Positions 6,600 through 13,238 are shown, numbered from the stretch's first letter. The stretch is 14,633 bases of DNA from an uncultured Collinsella sp. (GCA_900551205.1 URUW01000019.1:1-14633), one strand, 5' to 3'. The notes: generated from the letters alone by a model not told the origin. Made by a program: numbers and translations.

Positions 6600-7304
6600 A
6601 TGGTTGAGGCAAATAGCGTTATCCCCCTGTACAAACAGATTGTTCGTGCGCTTTCTGATTCAATCGCCAACGGCACGTACCGCCCGGGAGATAAGCTTCC
6701 GACCGAGGCGGAGCTTATCGAGCAATTTGGCGTGAGCCGAATAACGGTTCGCTCCGCAATTAAAGAAATGGAAGATGCTGGGCTTGTTGAGAGGGCCCGC
6801 GGCAAGGGCACGTTCGTTTCGTCGGACACGCAGATGTATGCCGCGGACGACCGTGAGAGCTTTACCCATTCGTGCCAGCTTGCGGGCAAACAGGCGTCTA
6901 CCAGGGTTCTCGAAATGGGCTGGGACTTCCCAAGTCTGCGAGACGCGAAGTTCCTGGGCGTAGACGATACCCAAAAGGTATTGCGTAGCCGTCGTCTGCG
7001 CCTTGTGGATGGCAAGCCCACGATGCTGGAAACCAATAGCTATTCCGCTGCGCTTTCTTTTTTGGAGCATGAGTCCCTCGATGATTCGCTGATGGCGGTA
7101 CTCGATCGCCAGGGGATCAAGATGGGTCCCAACACGCGTACGCTCGAGGTCTGCTATGCGAGCGAGCTCGAGGCGGCATACCTTAACGTGGAGCTGGACT
7201 CTTCGCTGCTTCTGTTTGTCGATAGACGTTATGCCCCAAGTGGCGAGCCGCTTTTCATCTCCCGTCAGGTGTACTGCACCGAGCGACTGAAGTTCTATTT
7301 GTAA
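6600..7304 (+). CDS. GntR-family regulator with UTRA effector domain (HutC/DasR type)
   Basis: DNA-binding repressor or activator, predicted to respond to a phosphorylated sugar or sugar-amine. The winged helix covers residues 8-75: IPLYKQIVRALSDSIANG, then PTEAELIEQFGVSRITVRSA as the helix-turn-helix (about 34-53), and the wing GLVERARGKGTFV. From about 85 to the end lies a UTRA-like ligand domain ending in PLFISRQVYCTERLKFYL. The protein is 234 residues from ATG 6600. An earlier in-frame ATG at 6591 is only 1 nt from the AAAGG site, whereas 6600 is 10 nt away, so 6600 is preferred. It is co-oriented with the PTS genes 135 nt downstream and is the natural regulator of that locus. The effector is inferred to be the PTS product. 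Confidence 0.9.
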   Translation: MVEANSVIPLYKQIVRALSDSIANGTYRPGDKLPTEAELIEQFGVSRITVRSAIKEMEDAGLVERARGKGTFVSSDTQMYAADDRESFTHSCQLAGKQASTRVLEMGWDFPSLRDAKFLGVDDTQKVLRSRRLRLVDGKPTMLETNSYSAALSFLEHESLDDSLMAVLDRQGIKMGPNTRTLEVCYASELEAAYLNVELDSSLLLFVDRRYAPSGEPLFISRQVYCTERLKFYL

Positions 7305-7315
7305 ATTAGCGATAG

Positions 7316-7337
7316 ATTGGTCGATTTACCGACCAAT
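7316..7337. promoter_or_regulatory. inverted repeat, probable GntR operator
   Basis: ATTGGTCG (7316-7323) and CGACCAAT (7330-7337) are perfect 8-nt arms around a 6-nt spacer. The site lies between gntR and the EIIA gene, just upstream of the likely PTS promoter. GGTC/GACC half sites recall operators of HutC/DasR-type GntR proteins. No T-run follows, so it is less likely to be a terminator. Confidence 0.5.
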
Positions 7338-7384
7338 TGTTACCGTTCGCGGATTTGGAAAATAGACACACCACGTAGGGTAGA

Positions 7385-7412
7385 TTGCTAATATACTTTG
7401 TTATGACAATAT
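7385..7412 (+). promoter_or_regulatory. candidate promoter for EIIA/EIIB
   Basis: TTGCTA (7385-7390), a 16-nt spacer and CAATAT (7407-7412) lie in an AT-rich stretch 28 nt before the EIIA start. TAATAT and TATACT also occur nearby, so the exact -10 is uncertain. Confidence 0.35.
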
Positions 7413-7439
7413 AGTACGTCCTATTGGTATTGGAGAACT

Positions 7440-7859
7440 ATGAATAAGATATTGCTAGCGAGTCATGGCTATCTCGCCCAAGGCATGAAAAGCTCTCTGG
7501 AGATTCTGATGGGCACCAACGACCGAATCGAGTGCCTGTGCGCCTATGTCGATGACGATTCAAGGGACGTCGCGGCGTTGATTGATGCATGGATGGAGAC
7601 GAGGGGCCCTGCCGACTCTTGGTTTGTCGTGACTGACATCTTTGGCGGCTCTGTAAACAACGAATTCATTCAGAGGCAGACCGACGGATCGTTTACGTTA
7701 ATCGCTGGAATGAACTTGCCGCTGCTGGTGGAAATGGTTACACAGCTGGACTCCCTGGATGCGGACAAGGCCAAAGCCGCGGTCGAGGGATCGCGTTCGT
7801 TTATTCAGCTTTGCGAGGCGGCGGACATGCTTGCCGGCACCGAGGAAGAAGAGTTCTAG
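7440..7859 (+). CDS. PTS system mannose/fructose/sorbose-family EIIA component
   Basis: Cytosolic phosphocarrier that takes phosphate from HPr and passes it to EIIB. It is 139 residues, the usual size of a free-standing mannose-family EIIA. His9 in the N-terminal ILLASHG motif is the predicted phosphorylation site. The VVTDIFGGSVNN segment (about 64-75) is the conserved TDxxGGS-N region of this fold, and INLPLL-type core is present as GMNLPLLVEM. ATG 7440 follows a TTGGAGA site at good spacing. It is the first PTS gene after the regulator and is followed 71 nt later by EIIB. GC content and codon use are less biased than in the downstream deglycase gene. Confidence 0.93.
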   Translation: MNKILLASHGYLAQGMKSSLEILMGTNDRIECLCAYVDDDSRDVAALIDAWMETRGPADSWFVVTDIFGGSVNNEFIQRQTDGSFTLIAGMNLPLLVEMVTQLDSLDADKAKAAVEGSRSFIQLCEAADMLAGTEEEEF

Positions 7860-7874
7860 TTAGTTCTGGTTCGA

Positions 7875-7889
7875 GCCCTAGCTAGGGGC
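7875..7889. other. perfect palindrome between EIIA and EIIB genes
   Basis: CCCTAGCTAGGG (7876-7887) is a perfect 12-bp palindrome without a loop, extended on each side to give GCCC/GGGC pairing if one base is skipped. It may be a protein-binding site or part of an intercistronic hairpin; it may also be chance. Confidence 0.35.
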
Positions 7890-7930
7890 CACACCTGTCA
7901 TTCCCTTTATCACGTGCGGAGATGATAACG

Positions 7931-8404
7931 ATGATTAAGCTTACGAGAGTTGATTACCGACTGATTCACGGCCAAGTTGCCATGTCCTGGACTCACGCTT
8001 TGGATGTAGATTGCATCTTGCTTGCCAGCGATGCTGTGGCAAAAGACGACATGAGGAAGGCGGCCTTGAGGCTCGCCCGCCCCAACGGCGTTAAACTCGT
8101 CATCAAGGATGTTGACGCTGCTATCGAGGCGCTCAACAGCGGCGTTACCGACAAGTATTCGCTGTTTATCATCACTGAGACGATTGAAGATGTCTATCGT
8201 CTCGCTAAGGGTTGTAAAGACATCAAAGAGATCAATCTGGGCGGAACCCGAAAGACCCCTGAGACCACGCTTCATCCGACCCCTGCGATCTTTGCGACCG
8301 AGAAAGATGCCGAGCATATCCAAGAGCTCCTGGGCGATGGCGTGGCCATCGAAATCCGTCAGGTCCCCAATGACGCTAAGGTGTTTGCCAAGGACGTTTT
8401 CTAG
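7931..8404 (+). CDS. PTS system mannose/fructose/sorbose-family EIIB component
   Basis: Cytosolic phosphotransferase that receives phosphate from EIIA and phosphorylates the sugar during transport by EIIC/EIID. It is 157 residues from ATG 7931. His13 in the signature RVDYRLIHGQVAMSW (residues 6-20) is the predicted phospho-site. The rest fits the family: LASDAVAKDDMRKAAL, then VIKDVDAAIEAL, and NLGGTR near 103-108. An ATG at 7922 is in frame but abuts the GGAG (7918-7921), whereas 7931 lies 9 nt away, so 7931 is chosen. A strong terminator follows 50 nt after the stop, splitting the locus. Confidence 0.93.
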   Translation: MIKLTRVDYRLIHGQVAMSWTHALDVDCILLASDAVAKDDMRKAALRLARPNGVKLVIKDVDAAIEALNSGVTDKYSLFIITETIEDVYRLAKGCKDIKEINLGGTRKTPETTLHPTPAIFATEKDAEHIQELLGDGVAIEIRQVPNDAKVFAKDVF

Positions 8405-8455
8405 CCGGAAACACGTTGATGCTCGGCATTTATTGAACCAATGCCCTATGCCTAT

Positions 8456-8488
8456 GCCCGTCGATCATTTGATCGGCGGGCTTTTTAT
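8456..8488 (+). terminator. intrinsic terminator inside the PTS locus
   Basis: GCCCGTCGATC (8456-8466), loop ATTT and GATCGGCGGGC (8471-8481) form an 11-bp stem with one G-T pair, followed by TTTTTATT. It would end or attenuate the EIIA/EIIB transcript before the deglycase gene. Confidence 0.9.
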
Positions 8489-8520
8489 TAAAGAAAAATC
8501 AAAAAAATCTGAAATAGTTC

Positions 8521-8548
8521 TTGCATAGTTAGTTATATAAAGTATTAT
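8521..8548 (+). promoter_or_regulatory. internal promoter for deglycase-EIIC-EIID
   Basis: TTGCAT (8521-8526), a 16-nt AT-rich spacer and TATTAT (8543-8548) lie 33 nt after the terminator and 50 nt before the next start. This is the best-looking sigma-70-type promoter in the window. Confidence 0.65.
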
Positions 8549-8557
8549 AACGTCATG

Positions 8558-8578
8558 GGATGAATGAAGGGTTCATCC
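8558..8578 (+). promoter_or_regulatory. 5'-leader hairpin or operator before the deglycase gene
   Basis: GGATGAA (8558-8564) and TTCATCC (8572-8578) are perfect 7-nt arms around TGAAGGG. It falls about +10 to +30 from the predicted transcription start, so it is suitable as a roadblock operator or an mRNA-stabilising 5' hairpin. The GGGATGAATG at 8557-8566 is also found at 6370-6379 in box C. Confidence 0.4.
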
Positions 8579-8598
8579 AAGTGAGTTAGGAGTAAGGG

Positions 8599-9633
8599 AT
8601 GTTCAATTTCGATGAGCCTCGTTACGAGAAGGTTGTGAGCGATGCCCTCGCTCTCCGTCCTCAGATTGAGGTTGCCGTGGACAAGGTCTGCGAGCAGGGT
8701 TATTCCAACATCTTCTTCATCGGCTGCGGCGGCACCTGGGCCCACACGCTCCCGATGAAGTATTGGGTCGAGACCACCACGGCCGACGTCGACGTCCACT
8801 GCGAGATCGCCGCTGAGTTCCTCGCATGCCCGCCCAAGACCTTCAACAAGGACTCGGTCTGCGTCTTCTCCACCCGTACCGGCACCACCCCCGAGATCAT
8901 TGAGGCTGCCAAGTTCTGCCAGGAGCAGGGCGCCCGCACGCTGATGTATGTCTCCAACGACAACACCCCGGCCACCGAGTACGCCGATTACAAGTTCTTC
9001 AGCTTCGCCGAGGACGACGTTCTGTGCGAGGCCATCTACACATACCAGATCACGCTGGTCGCCCGCTTCCTCAAGAACGCCGGCGCCTTCCCCAAGTACG
9101 ACACCTTCATGGAAGAGTTCGGCAACATCGCTCCGTACCTCATCAAGGCCAAGGACGCTCAGGACGAGCGCTGCGCCGCCATGGCCGAGGACTTCAAGGA
9201 CACCGATTACCACATGGTGATTGGCTCCGGCATGCTCTGGGGTGAGGCCTACGACTACGCCATGTGCATCCTCGAGGAGATGCAGTGGATCAAGACCAAG
9301 TCCATCCACGCCGCCGAGTTCTTCCACGGCACCATCGAGCTGTGCGAGGAAGGCACGAGCCTCATCATGCTCTACGGCGAGGACGACACCCGTAAGCTCA
9401 TGGACCGCGTGGACAACTTCACTCACATGCTCGCCGACGAGAAGGGCGTCAACGTCCGCGTGAACAAGTTTGACACCGCCGAGGTCGAGCTGCCGTTCAG
9501 CGACCCCGAGTTCCGCAAGATCGTCTCCCCGATGGTCACCTACACCATCACCGAGCGTCTGAGCTGCCATCTCGAGCACGTCCGTAACCACCCGCTCACC
9601 ACGCGTCGTTACTATCACCAGATGAACTACTAA
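8599..9633 (+). CDS. SIS-domain fructosamine-6-phosphate deglycase (FrlB/FraB-like)
   Basis: Predicted cytosolic enzyme splitting a PTS-imported sugar-amine 6-phosphate, most likely fructoselysine-6-phosphate, into glucose-6-phosphate and the free amine. It is 344 residues, like E. coli FrlB (about 340), with two SIS folds. The first phosphosugar loop is FIGCGGTWA (40-48) with STRTGTTPE (91-99). Glu227 and His243 (AAEFFHG) are 16 apart and align with the catalytic Glu/His pair of FraB (E214/H230) and FrlB. The C-terminus NHPLTTRRYYHQMNY matches the FrlB tail HNP-RRYYG-VEY. There is no glutamine amidotransferase domain, so it is not GlmS. Codon use is far more biased (almost only AAG, AAC, TTC, ATC, GAC) than in EIIA/EIIB, suggesting high expression. 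TAGGAG precedes ATG 8599. Glucoselysine or another glycated amine is possible. Confidence 0.82.
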   Translation: MFNFDEPRYEKVVSDALALRPQIEVAVDKVCEQGYSNIFFIGCGGTWAHTLPMKYWVETTTADVDVHCEIAAEFLACPPKTFNKDSVCVFSTRTGTTPEIIEAAKFCQEQGARTLMYVSNDNTPATEYADYKFFSFAEDDVLCEAIYTYQITLVARFLKNAGAFPKYDTFMEEFGNIAPYLIKAKDAQDERCAAMAEDFKDTDYHMVIGSGMLWGEAYDYAMCILEEMQWIKTKSIHAAEFFHGTIELCEEGTSLIMLYGEDDTRKLMDRVDNFTHMLADEKGVNVRVNKFDTAEVELPFSDPEFRKIVSPMVTYTITERLSCHLEHVRNHPLTTRRYYHQMNY

Positions 9634-9654
9634 TCCTCTCAAATTGCTGCGGTT

Positions 9655-9693
9655 GTCTGCAGGCGAGCTGCGCAGAATGCCTCGCCTGCAGAC
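9655..9693 (+). other. 13-bp intercistronic hairpin between deglycase and EIIC genes
   Basis: GTCTGCAGGCGAG (9655-9667) pairs perfectly with CTCGCCTGCAGAC (9681-9693) around a 13-nt loop. The following CTGTTTCTGGGG is not a proper U-run, so termination would be weak. It more likely protects the upstream message from 3' decay or attenuates expression of the membrane subunits. Confidence 0.6.
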
Positions 9694-9714
9694 CTGTTTC
9701 TGGGGTTGATCGAA

Positions 9715-10488
9715 ATGGTTGTCCAGTATCTTCTAGTTGCACTGGTCGCATTTATTGCGTCCATGGACGAGCAATTATTTGGCATTACGATGCTTGGTCG
9801 TCCGCTGTTTACGAGCCTGTTTGTCGGCTTGATCCTTGGCGATGTCCAGCAGGGCGTTATCGTCGGCGCGGCTTTGGAGTCCATGTTCATGGGCGCCATC
9901 ATGGTCGGCGCGGCGGTTCCTCCCGAGGTCTATGCTTCCGGCGTGCTTGGCTGCGCGTTTGCCGTCATTACGGGTACGGGCACGGCAACTGCCGTCGCGC
10001 TCGCCCTTCCCGTCTCCGTCTTCCTTCAGGTGTGGCGCAACTTCTGCTACGCCGTTCCGGGTGCCTTTGCCTGCAAGAAGATTGAGACCGCTCTGGCAAA
10101 TCGCGATCTTGCCAAGGCGAATCTGTACCATCTGGCCATCGTGCCGCTGTCGATTGGCATTCCGTCTGCACTGCTGGTGTTTGGCTCGCTGTTCTTTGGT
10201 GCCGACCTTATCAACAATGCGCTCAACGCGATTCCGCAGTTTGTGATGGACGGCCTCAACGTTGCGTCCGGCGTCATGGTCTGCATCGGCTTCGCTCTTC
10301 TTATCAGGACCATGGGCGATAACAAGCTCCTTCCCTGGCTGTTCCTGGGCTTCATTATGGTCATCTACCTCAAGATGGACGTGGTCGGCGTCGCCGCAGC
10401 TGCCGTTTGCGTCGCGCTGCTCCTGGCCTTCCGCGAGGGCTCGTCCGGTCCGCAGACGGTTGCTGCAGATGAAGAGGAGGACTTCTAA
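9715..10488 (+). CDS. PTS system mannose/fructose/sorbose-family EIIC component
   Basis: Integral membrane subunit that, with EIID, forms the translocation channel. It is about 257 residues and strongly hydrophobic with several membrane segments (near 1-25, 30-50, 65-110, 140-165, 190-240). Family marks include LGRPLFTSLFVGLILGD, then GAALESMFMGAIMVGAAVPPE, and NAIPQFVMDGLNVASGVM, which closely parallel ManY/SorC-type sequences. The frame opens with TTG at 9706, but ATG 9715 has a GGGG site 9 nt upstream and is preferred. It ends in an acidic DEEEDF tail. Its TAA overlaps the EIID ATG by one base (TAATG), so the two are translationally coupled. Confidence 0.93.
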   Translation: MVVQYLLVALVAFIASMDEQLFGITMLGRPLFTSLFVGLILGDVQQGVIVGAALESMFMGAIMVGAAVPPEVYASGVLGCAFAVITGTGTATAVALALPVSVFLQVWRNFCYAVPGAFACKKIETALANRDLAKANLYHLAIVPLSIGIPSALLVFGSLFFGADLINNALNAIPQFVMDGLNVASGVMVCIGFALLIRTMGDNKLLPWLFLGFIMVIYLKMDVVGVAAAAVCVALLLAFREGSSGPQTVAADEEEDF

Positions 10489-11336
10489 TGGCTATCCAGA
10501 ACACCGACCTCAAAGAGGCCAAGAAGGACGCGATTATGACTCCCGATATGTATCGGAGCATGTTCCTTCGCCAGTTTACGAGCCAGTGCTCGCAGTCGTA
10601 CGACAAGATGATGGCAATGGGCTTCATGTACACCATTCAGAAGCCCCTGCGAAAGATCTATCCCAACGACGACGATTACTATGCGGCACTCGATCGCCAT
10701 ACCGAGTTCTTTAACATCACGCCTCATGTGCTTCCGTTTGTAGCCGGCCTAACGGTTTCGATGGAAGAGCAGGCGGCTGCCGATAAGAACTTCGACACGT
10801 CCTCGATTAACGCCATGAAGGTCGGCCTCATGGGACCGCTTTCCGGCATCGGCGATTCGTTCTACTGGGGTACGTTCCGCGTGGTTGCCGCCGGCATTGG
10901 TATTGGCATCGCTTCGACGGGCAACCCGCTCGGCCCCATCGTGTACGCGCTCATCTACTCCGTGATTAACTTTGCAACGCGTATCGTCGCCGCCCATCTG
11001 GGTTACGACTTGGGAACCAAGTTTTTGCAGCAGTCCGAAGAGAGCAACCTTATGTCTCGCATGACGCATGCTGCTGGTGTCCTCGGAATGACCGTTATCG
11101 GCGCCATGATTGCGGCACAGGTCTCGCTGTCCACGGCTTTGACCTTTGACGTGGGTGGTTCGGAGATTGTCCTGCAGGATCTGTTCGATTCGATCTTCCC
11201 CGGTCTGCTGCCCTTGCTGGCAACGTTCGCTTGCGTTGCCCTCTATAAAAAGGGCGTCAAGACCATTTGGATCATCTTGGGCATCTTCGCAATCTGCATC
11301 ATCGGAACGGGCTTGGGAGTGTTCGCGGCGGCGTAA
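10488..11336 (+). CDS. PTS system mannose/fructose/sorbose-family EIID component
   Basis: Second membrane subunit of the transporter, acting with EIIC in uptake coupled to phosphorylation. It is 282 residues and full length. The N-terminal cytosolic part contains MYRSMFLRQFTSQCSQSYDKM-type helices. The family signature GLMGPLSGIGDSFYWGT is at about 113-129. A hydrophobic stretch near 130-165 and the C-terminal segments (about 195-220, 230-282) match the family topology. It starts inside the EIIC stop codon and has an upstream GAGGAGG. It ends the locus, followed by a strong terminator. Confidence 0.94.
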   Translation: MAIQNTDLKEAKKDAIMTPDMYRSMFLRQFTSQCSQSYDKMMAMGFMYTIQKPLRKIYPNDDDYYAALDRHTEFFNITPHVLPFVAGLTVSMEEQAAADKNFDTSSINAMKVGLMGPLSGIGDSFYWGTFRVVAAGIGIGIASTGNPLGPIVYALIYSVINFATRIVAAHLGYDLGTKFLQQSEESNLMSRMTHAAGVLGMTVIGAMIAAQVSLSTALTFDVGGSEIVLQDLFDSIFPGLLPLLATFACVALYKKGVKTIWIILGIFAICIIGTGLGVFAAA

Positions 11337-11381
11337 TGTTGGCTGCTATGCTCGCGCGTTGGATAACTAACTGACCGTTTG

Positions 11382-11420
11382 AAAACGGGGCTCGGCGTAA
11401 GGCCGGCCCCGTTTTTTATT
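11382..11420 (+). terminator. intrinsic terminator of the PTS locus
   Basis: AAAACGGGGC (11382-11391) pairs with GCCCCGTTTT (11406-11415). The stem is extended inward by CGGC/GCCG after a one-base bulge, with loop GTAAG. A TTTTTTATT tail follows. It lies 45 nt after the EIID stop. Confidence 0.93.
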
Positions 11421-11470
11421 TGAGGGATTTTCCGACCGTCCAAAAAATCTCACTCGTCCATCACTCACGC

Positions 11471-11544
11471 ATCTCTCATCTCTCATTCGTCACTAATACG
11501 AGAGATAACTGAAAGACGAGAGATAAATATGAGAGATAACTGAG
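11471..11544. repeat. box A: ATCTCTC/GAGAGATAA inverted and direct motif box
   Basis: The left side has two tandem ATCTCTC motifs (11471 and 11478). The right side has three direct GAGAGATAA motifs (11500, 11518, 11531; steps 18 and 13). The left motifs are the inverse of the right ones. Box B at 11636-11709 has the same layout and is identical at 62 of 74 positions without gaps. The box lies 223 bp before the AlbA_2 gene. Confidence 0.85.
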
Positions 11545-11551
11545 CAGCAAA

Positions 11552-11577
11552 GAGACAAGCAATCATGGTATTGTCTC
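11552..11577 (+). other. short hairpin between boxes A and B
   Basis: GAGACAA (11552-11558) pairs with TTGTCTC (11571-11577) around a 12-nt loop. No T-run follows. The function is unknown and chance is possible. Confidence 0.25.
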
Positions 11578-11607
11578 AATACTGATTGTTCTATCAGCAA
11601 AAACATG

Positions 11608-11637
11608 TTTACATGAAACAGATGGCAGACATATTAT
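11608..11637 (+). promoter_or_regulatory. candidate promoter of the AlbA_2 regulator gene
   Basis: TTTACA (11608-11613), an 18-nt spacer and TATTAT (11632-11637). The -10 runs into the first motif of box B, so a protein bound to box B would block the promoter. Confidence 0.45.
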
Positions 11638-11709
11638 CTTTCATCTCTCAATTATCTCTAATATGAGAGATAGCAGTAAGATGAGAGATAATTACGAGAG
11701 ATAACTGAG
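11636..11709. repeat. box B: second copy of the ATCTCTC/GAGAGATAA box
   Basis: Left motifs ATCTTTC (11636), ATCTCTC (11643) and ATCTCTA (11654) face right motifs GAGAGATAG (11665), GAGAGATAA (11683) and GAGAGATAA (11696). The right-hand steps are again 18 and 13. Most of the 12 differences from box A fall between motifs. It ends 57 bp before the start codon of the AlbA_2 gene, a typical position for autoregulation. Confidence 0.85.
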
Positions 11710-11766
11710 AGACGAAGGAAATCTATTCGTGGCATTCTCCGCCGGGCCGAGCGAAAGGACATGCAG

Positions 11767-13233
11767 ATGAACGAAAACGAGCTGACCGGTCTGCTCGAGT
11801 CTTTAAGGCGCATGGGCTCGGACGATCTTAAAGTCGAGGTCAAGGAGAGCGCCACGACGCTTTCCCGCGACGTATGGGAAACAGTTAGCGCATTCGCGAA
11901 TACCGCTGGCGGAATTATCGTGCTCGGCGTGAGCGAGCGCGCGGGCTTTGTCCCGGTTGAGAACTTTGAGACCGAGAAGGTGCTCAACCAATTCGTAGCG
12001 GGCATGGGTGATGCCGGCGGTCGCGGAAAACTGGCCAATCCGCCCAAATACACCATTGAACGCGTGGAGCTCCAGGGCACCGTGGTTCTGGTCATCACGA
12101 TTGAGGAGCTCGACCCGTCGAGCAAGCCTTGTTATGTCATAGAGCGGGGCGCTCAAGGCGGCAGCTACAAACGCATCGACGACAAAGATGTTCCGCTCTC
12201 GTCGACCGAGGTCCTGTCCTTGTCATCGTATGAACGGACGAGCCCCAGTGATCGCGATGCAGTGCCCGGCGCGGTCGCAGGCGATCTTGACGAGGCCCTG
12301 GTCGACCGCACGATAGAGCGTGCTTTCTCACTGACACCCCGTGCGATGCGCGACGCGCCGGACAAGAAAACGAAGCTGGAGCGCCTGAATTTCCTCGACT
12401 CCCAGGGCAATGTCACTAAAGCCGGGCTCCTGGCTGCGGGTGCCTATCCTCAGCAGTTCTATCCCAAGCTCTTTATCGATGTGGCGGTCTATGCCGGAAC
12501 GCAGAAGGGCGCGGCGGGGTCGTTGAGGGTCATGGACCGTACGATCTGCGAGGGAACGTTGGGCGAGATGATTTCGGATGCTGTCGCGGCTGTCGCCAAA
12601 AACCTGCGCCGCACCGTGACCGTCCAAGGCATTTCGCGTATCGACTCGCTGGAGATTCCCGAGGAGGTCCTGCGTGAGGCAATCGCCAACGCGGTTATCC
12701 ACAGGGAATACGGGGATCGGTTCTGTGGGCAATCGATCGCCGTCGACGTTTTTGACGATCGTATCGAGGTGGTGAACCCCGGCGGCCTATACGGAGGAAA
12801 GACTCGCGAGAACCTGTTTGACGGCAGCTCCCGATGTCGCAATGCGACGCTTGTGAAGCTCATGTCGCTTGTTCCATTGCCCGACGGTGCGGGCTCTCCT
12901 GCCGAAGGCAACGGATCGGGCATTCCAATGATGCTCGATGCCATGCGTGCGCACGGTCTGGCCGAGCCCCTGTTCTGCCCGGGGTTCGATCGGTTCAAGG
13001 TCGTACTTTACCGTTCAAAGATCGAGCCGGTCGATCATGGCGGAGGCTTAATTGTGACGGCACTCAAACACTACGGCGAGCTGGGGACGCGTGAGCTGGC
13101 AAAACGCACGGGGCTTACAATTTCCCAGGTTAGGTCGCGCGTCAACGCGCTCATTGCTCAAGGCGAGCTTGAGCCCACGGCGCCGTCGACAAGCCGCAAC
13201 CGCAAATATCGACTGTCAGAGCGCGTGGAATAA
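11767..13233 (+). CDS. AlbA_2 (Schlafen-like) / HATPase_c_4 / winged-helix transcriptional regulator
   Basis: Predicted DNA-binding regulator of the COG2865 type (often mis-annotated as RecG-like helicase), 488 residues. The N-terminal AlbA_2 domain covers about 18-135, with VEVKESATTLSRDVWETVSA then FANTAGGIIVLGV. The GHKL-like HATPase_c_4 domain follows, with an N-box at about 303-314 (EAIANAVIHREY) and DRIEVVNPGGLYGG near 331-344. A C-terminal winged helix lies at about 435-475 (GTRELAKRTGLTISQVRSRV). No helicase Walker A is present. ATG 11767 is 7 nt from AAAGGA, while the earlier ATG at 11761 is too close. Two large inverted-repeat boxes and a promoter lie directly upstream, suggesting autoregulation. 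The ligand and regulon of such proteins are largely unknown; the adjacent PTS locus is a candidate target. Confidence 0.88.
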   Translation: MNENELTGLLESLRRMGSDDLKVEVKESATTLSRDVWETVSAFANTAGGIIVLGVSERAGFVPVENFETEKVLNQFVAGMGDAGGRGKLANPPKYTIERVELQGTVVLVITIEELDPSSKPCYVIERGAQGGSYKRIDDKDVPLSSTEVLSLSSYERTSPSDRDAVPGAVAGDLDEALVDRTIERAFSLTPRAMRDAPDKKTKLERLNFLDSQGNVTKAGLLAAGAYPQQFYPKLFIDVAVYAGTQKGAAGSLRVMDRTICEGTLGEMISDAVAAVAKNLRRTVTVQGISRIDSLEIPEEVLREAIANAVIHREYGDRFCGQSIAVDVFDDRIEVVNPGGLYGGKTRENLFDGSSRCRNATLVKLMSLVPLPDGAGSPAEGNGSGIPMMLDAMRAHGLAEPLFCPGFDRFKVVLYRSKIEPVDHGGGLIVTALKHYGELGTRELAKRTGLTISQVRSRVNALIAQGELEPTAPSTSRNRKYRLSERVE

Positions 13234-13238
13234 ATGCG

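Noticed and set aside
8545-9642. 365-codon open frame on the minus strand
   Set aside because: Antisense shadow of the SIS deglycase gene. The strong codon bias of that gene leaves the complement free of stops. No ribosome-binding site or family motif is seen.
11552-11577. Relationship of the GAGACAA hairpin to the GTCTC palindromes at 2842-2983
   Set aside because: Only seven bases are shared, and the loops and flanks differ, so this could easily be chance.
11471-11709. Possible plasmid-type replication origin (iterons)
   Set aside because: The GAGAGATAA repeats look like iterons, but no Rep protein or partition gene is nearby and the neighbours are chromosomal metabolic genes. A regulatory role fits better.
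11767-13233. RecG-like ATP-dependent helicase annotation for the AlbA_2 protein
   Set aside because: There is no Walker A or DEAD-type helicase motif. The HATPase_c_4 N-box and AlbA_2 motifs explain the similarity that often leads to this name.
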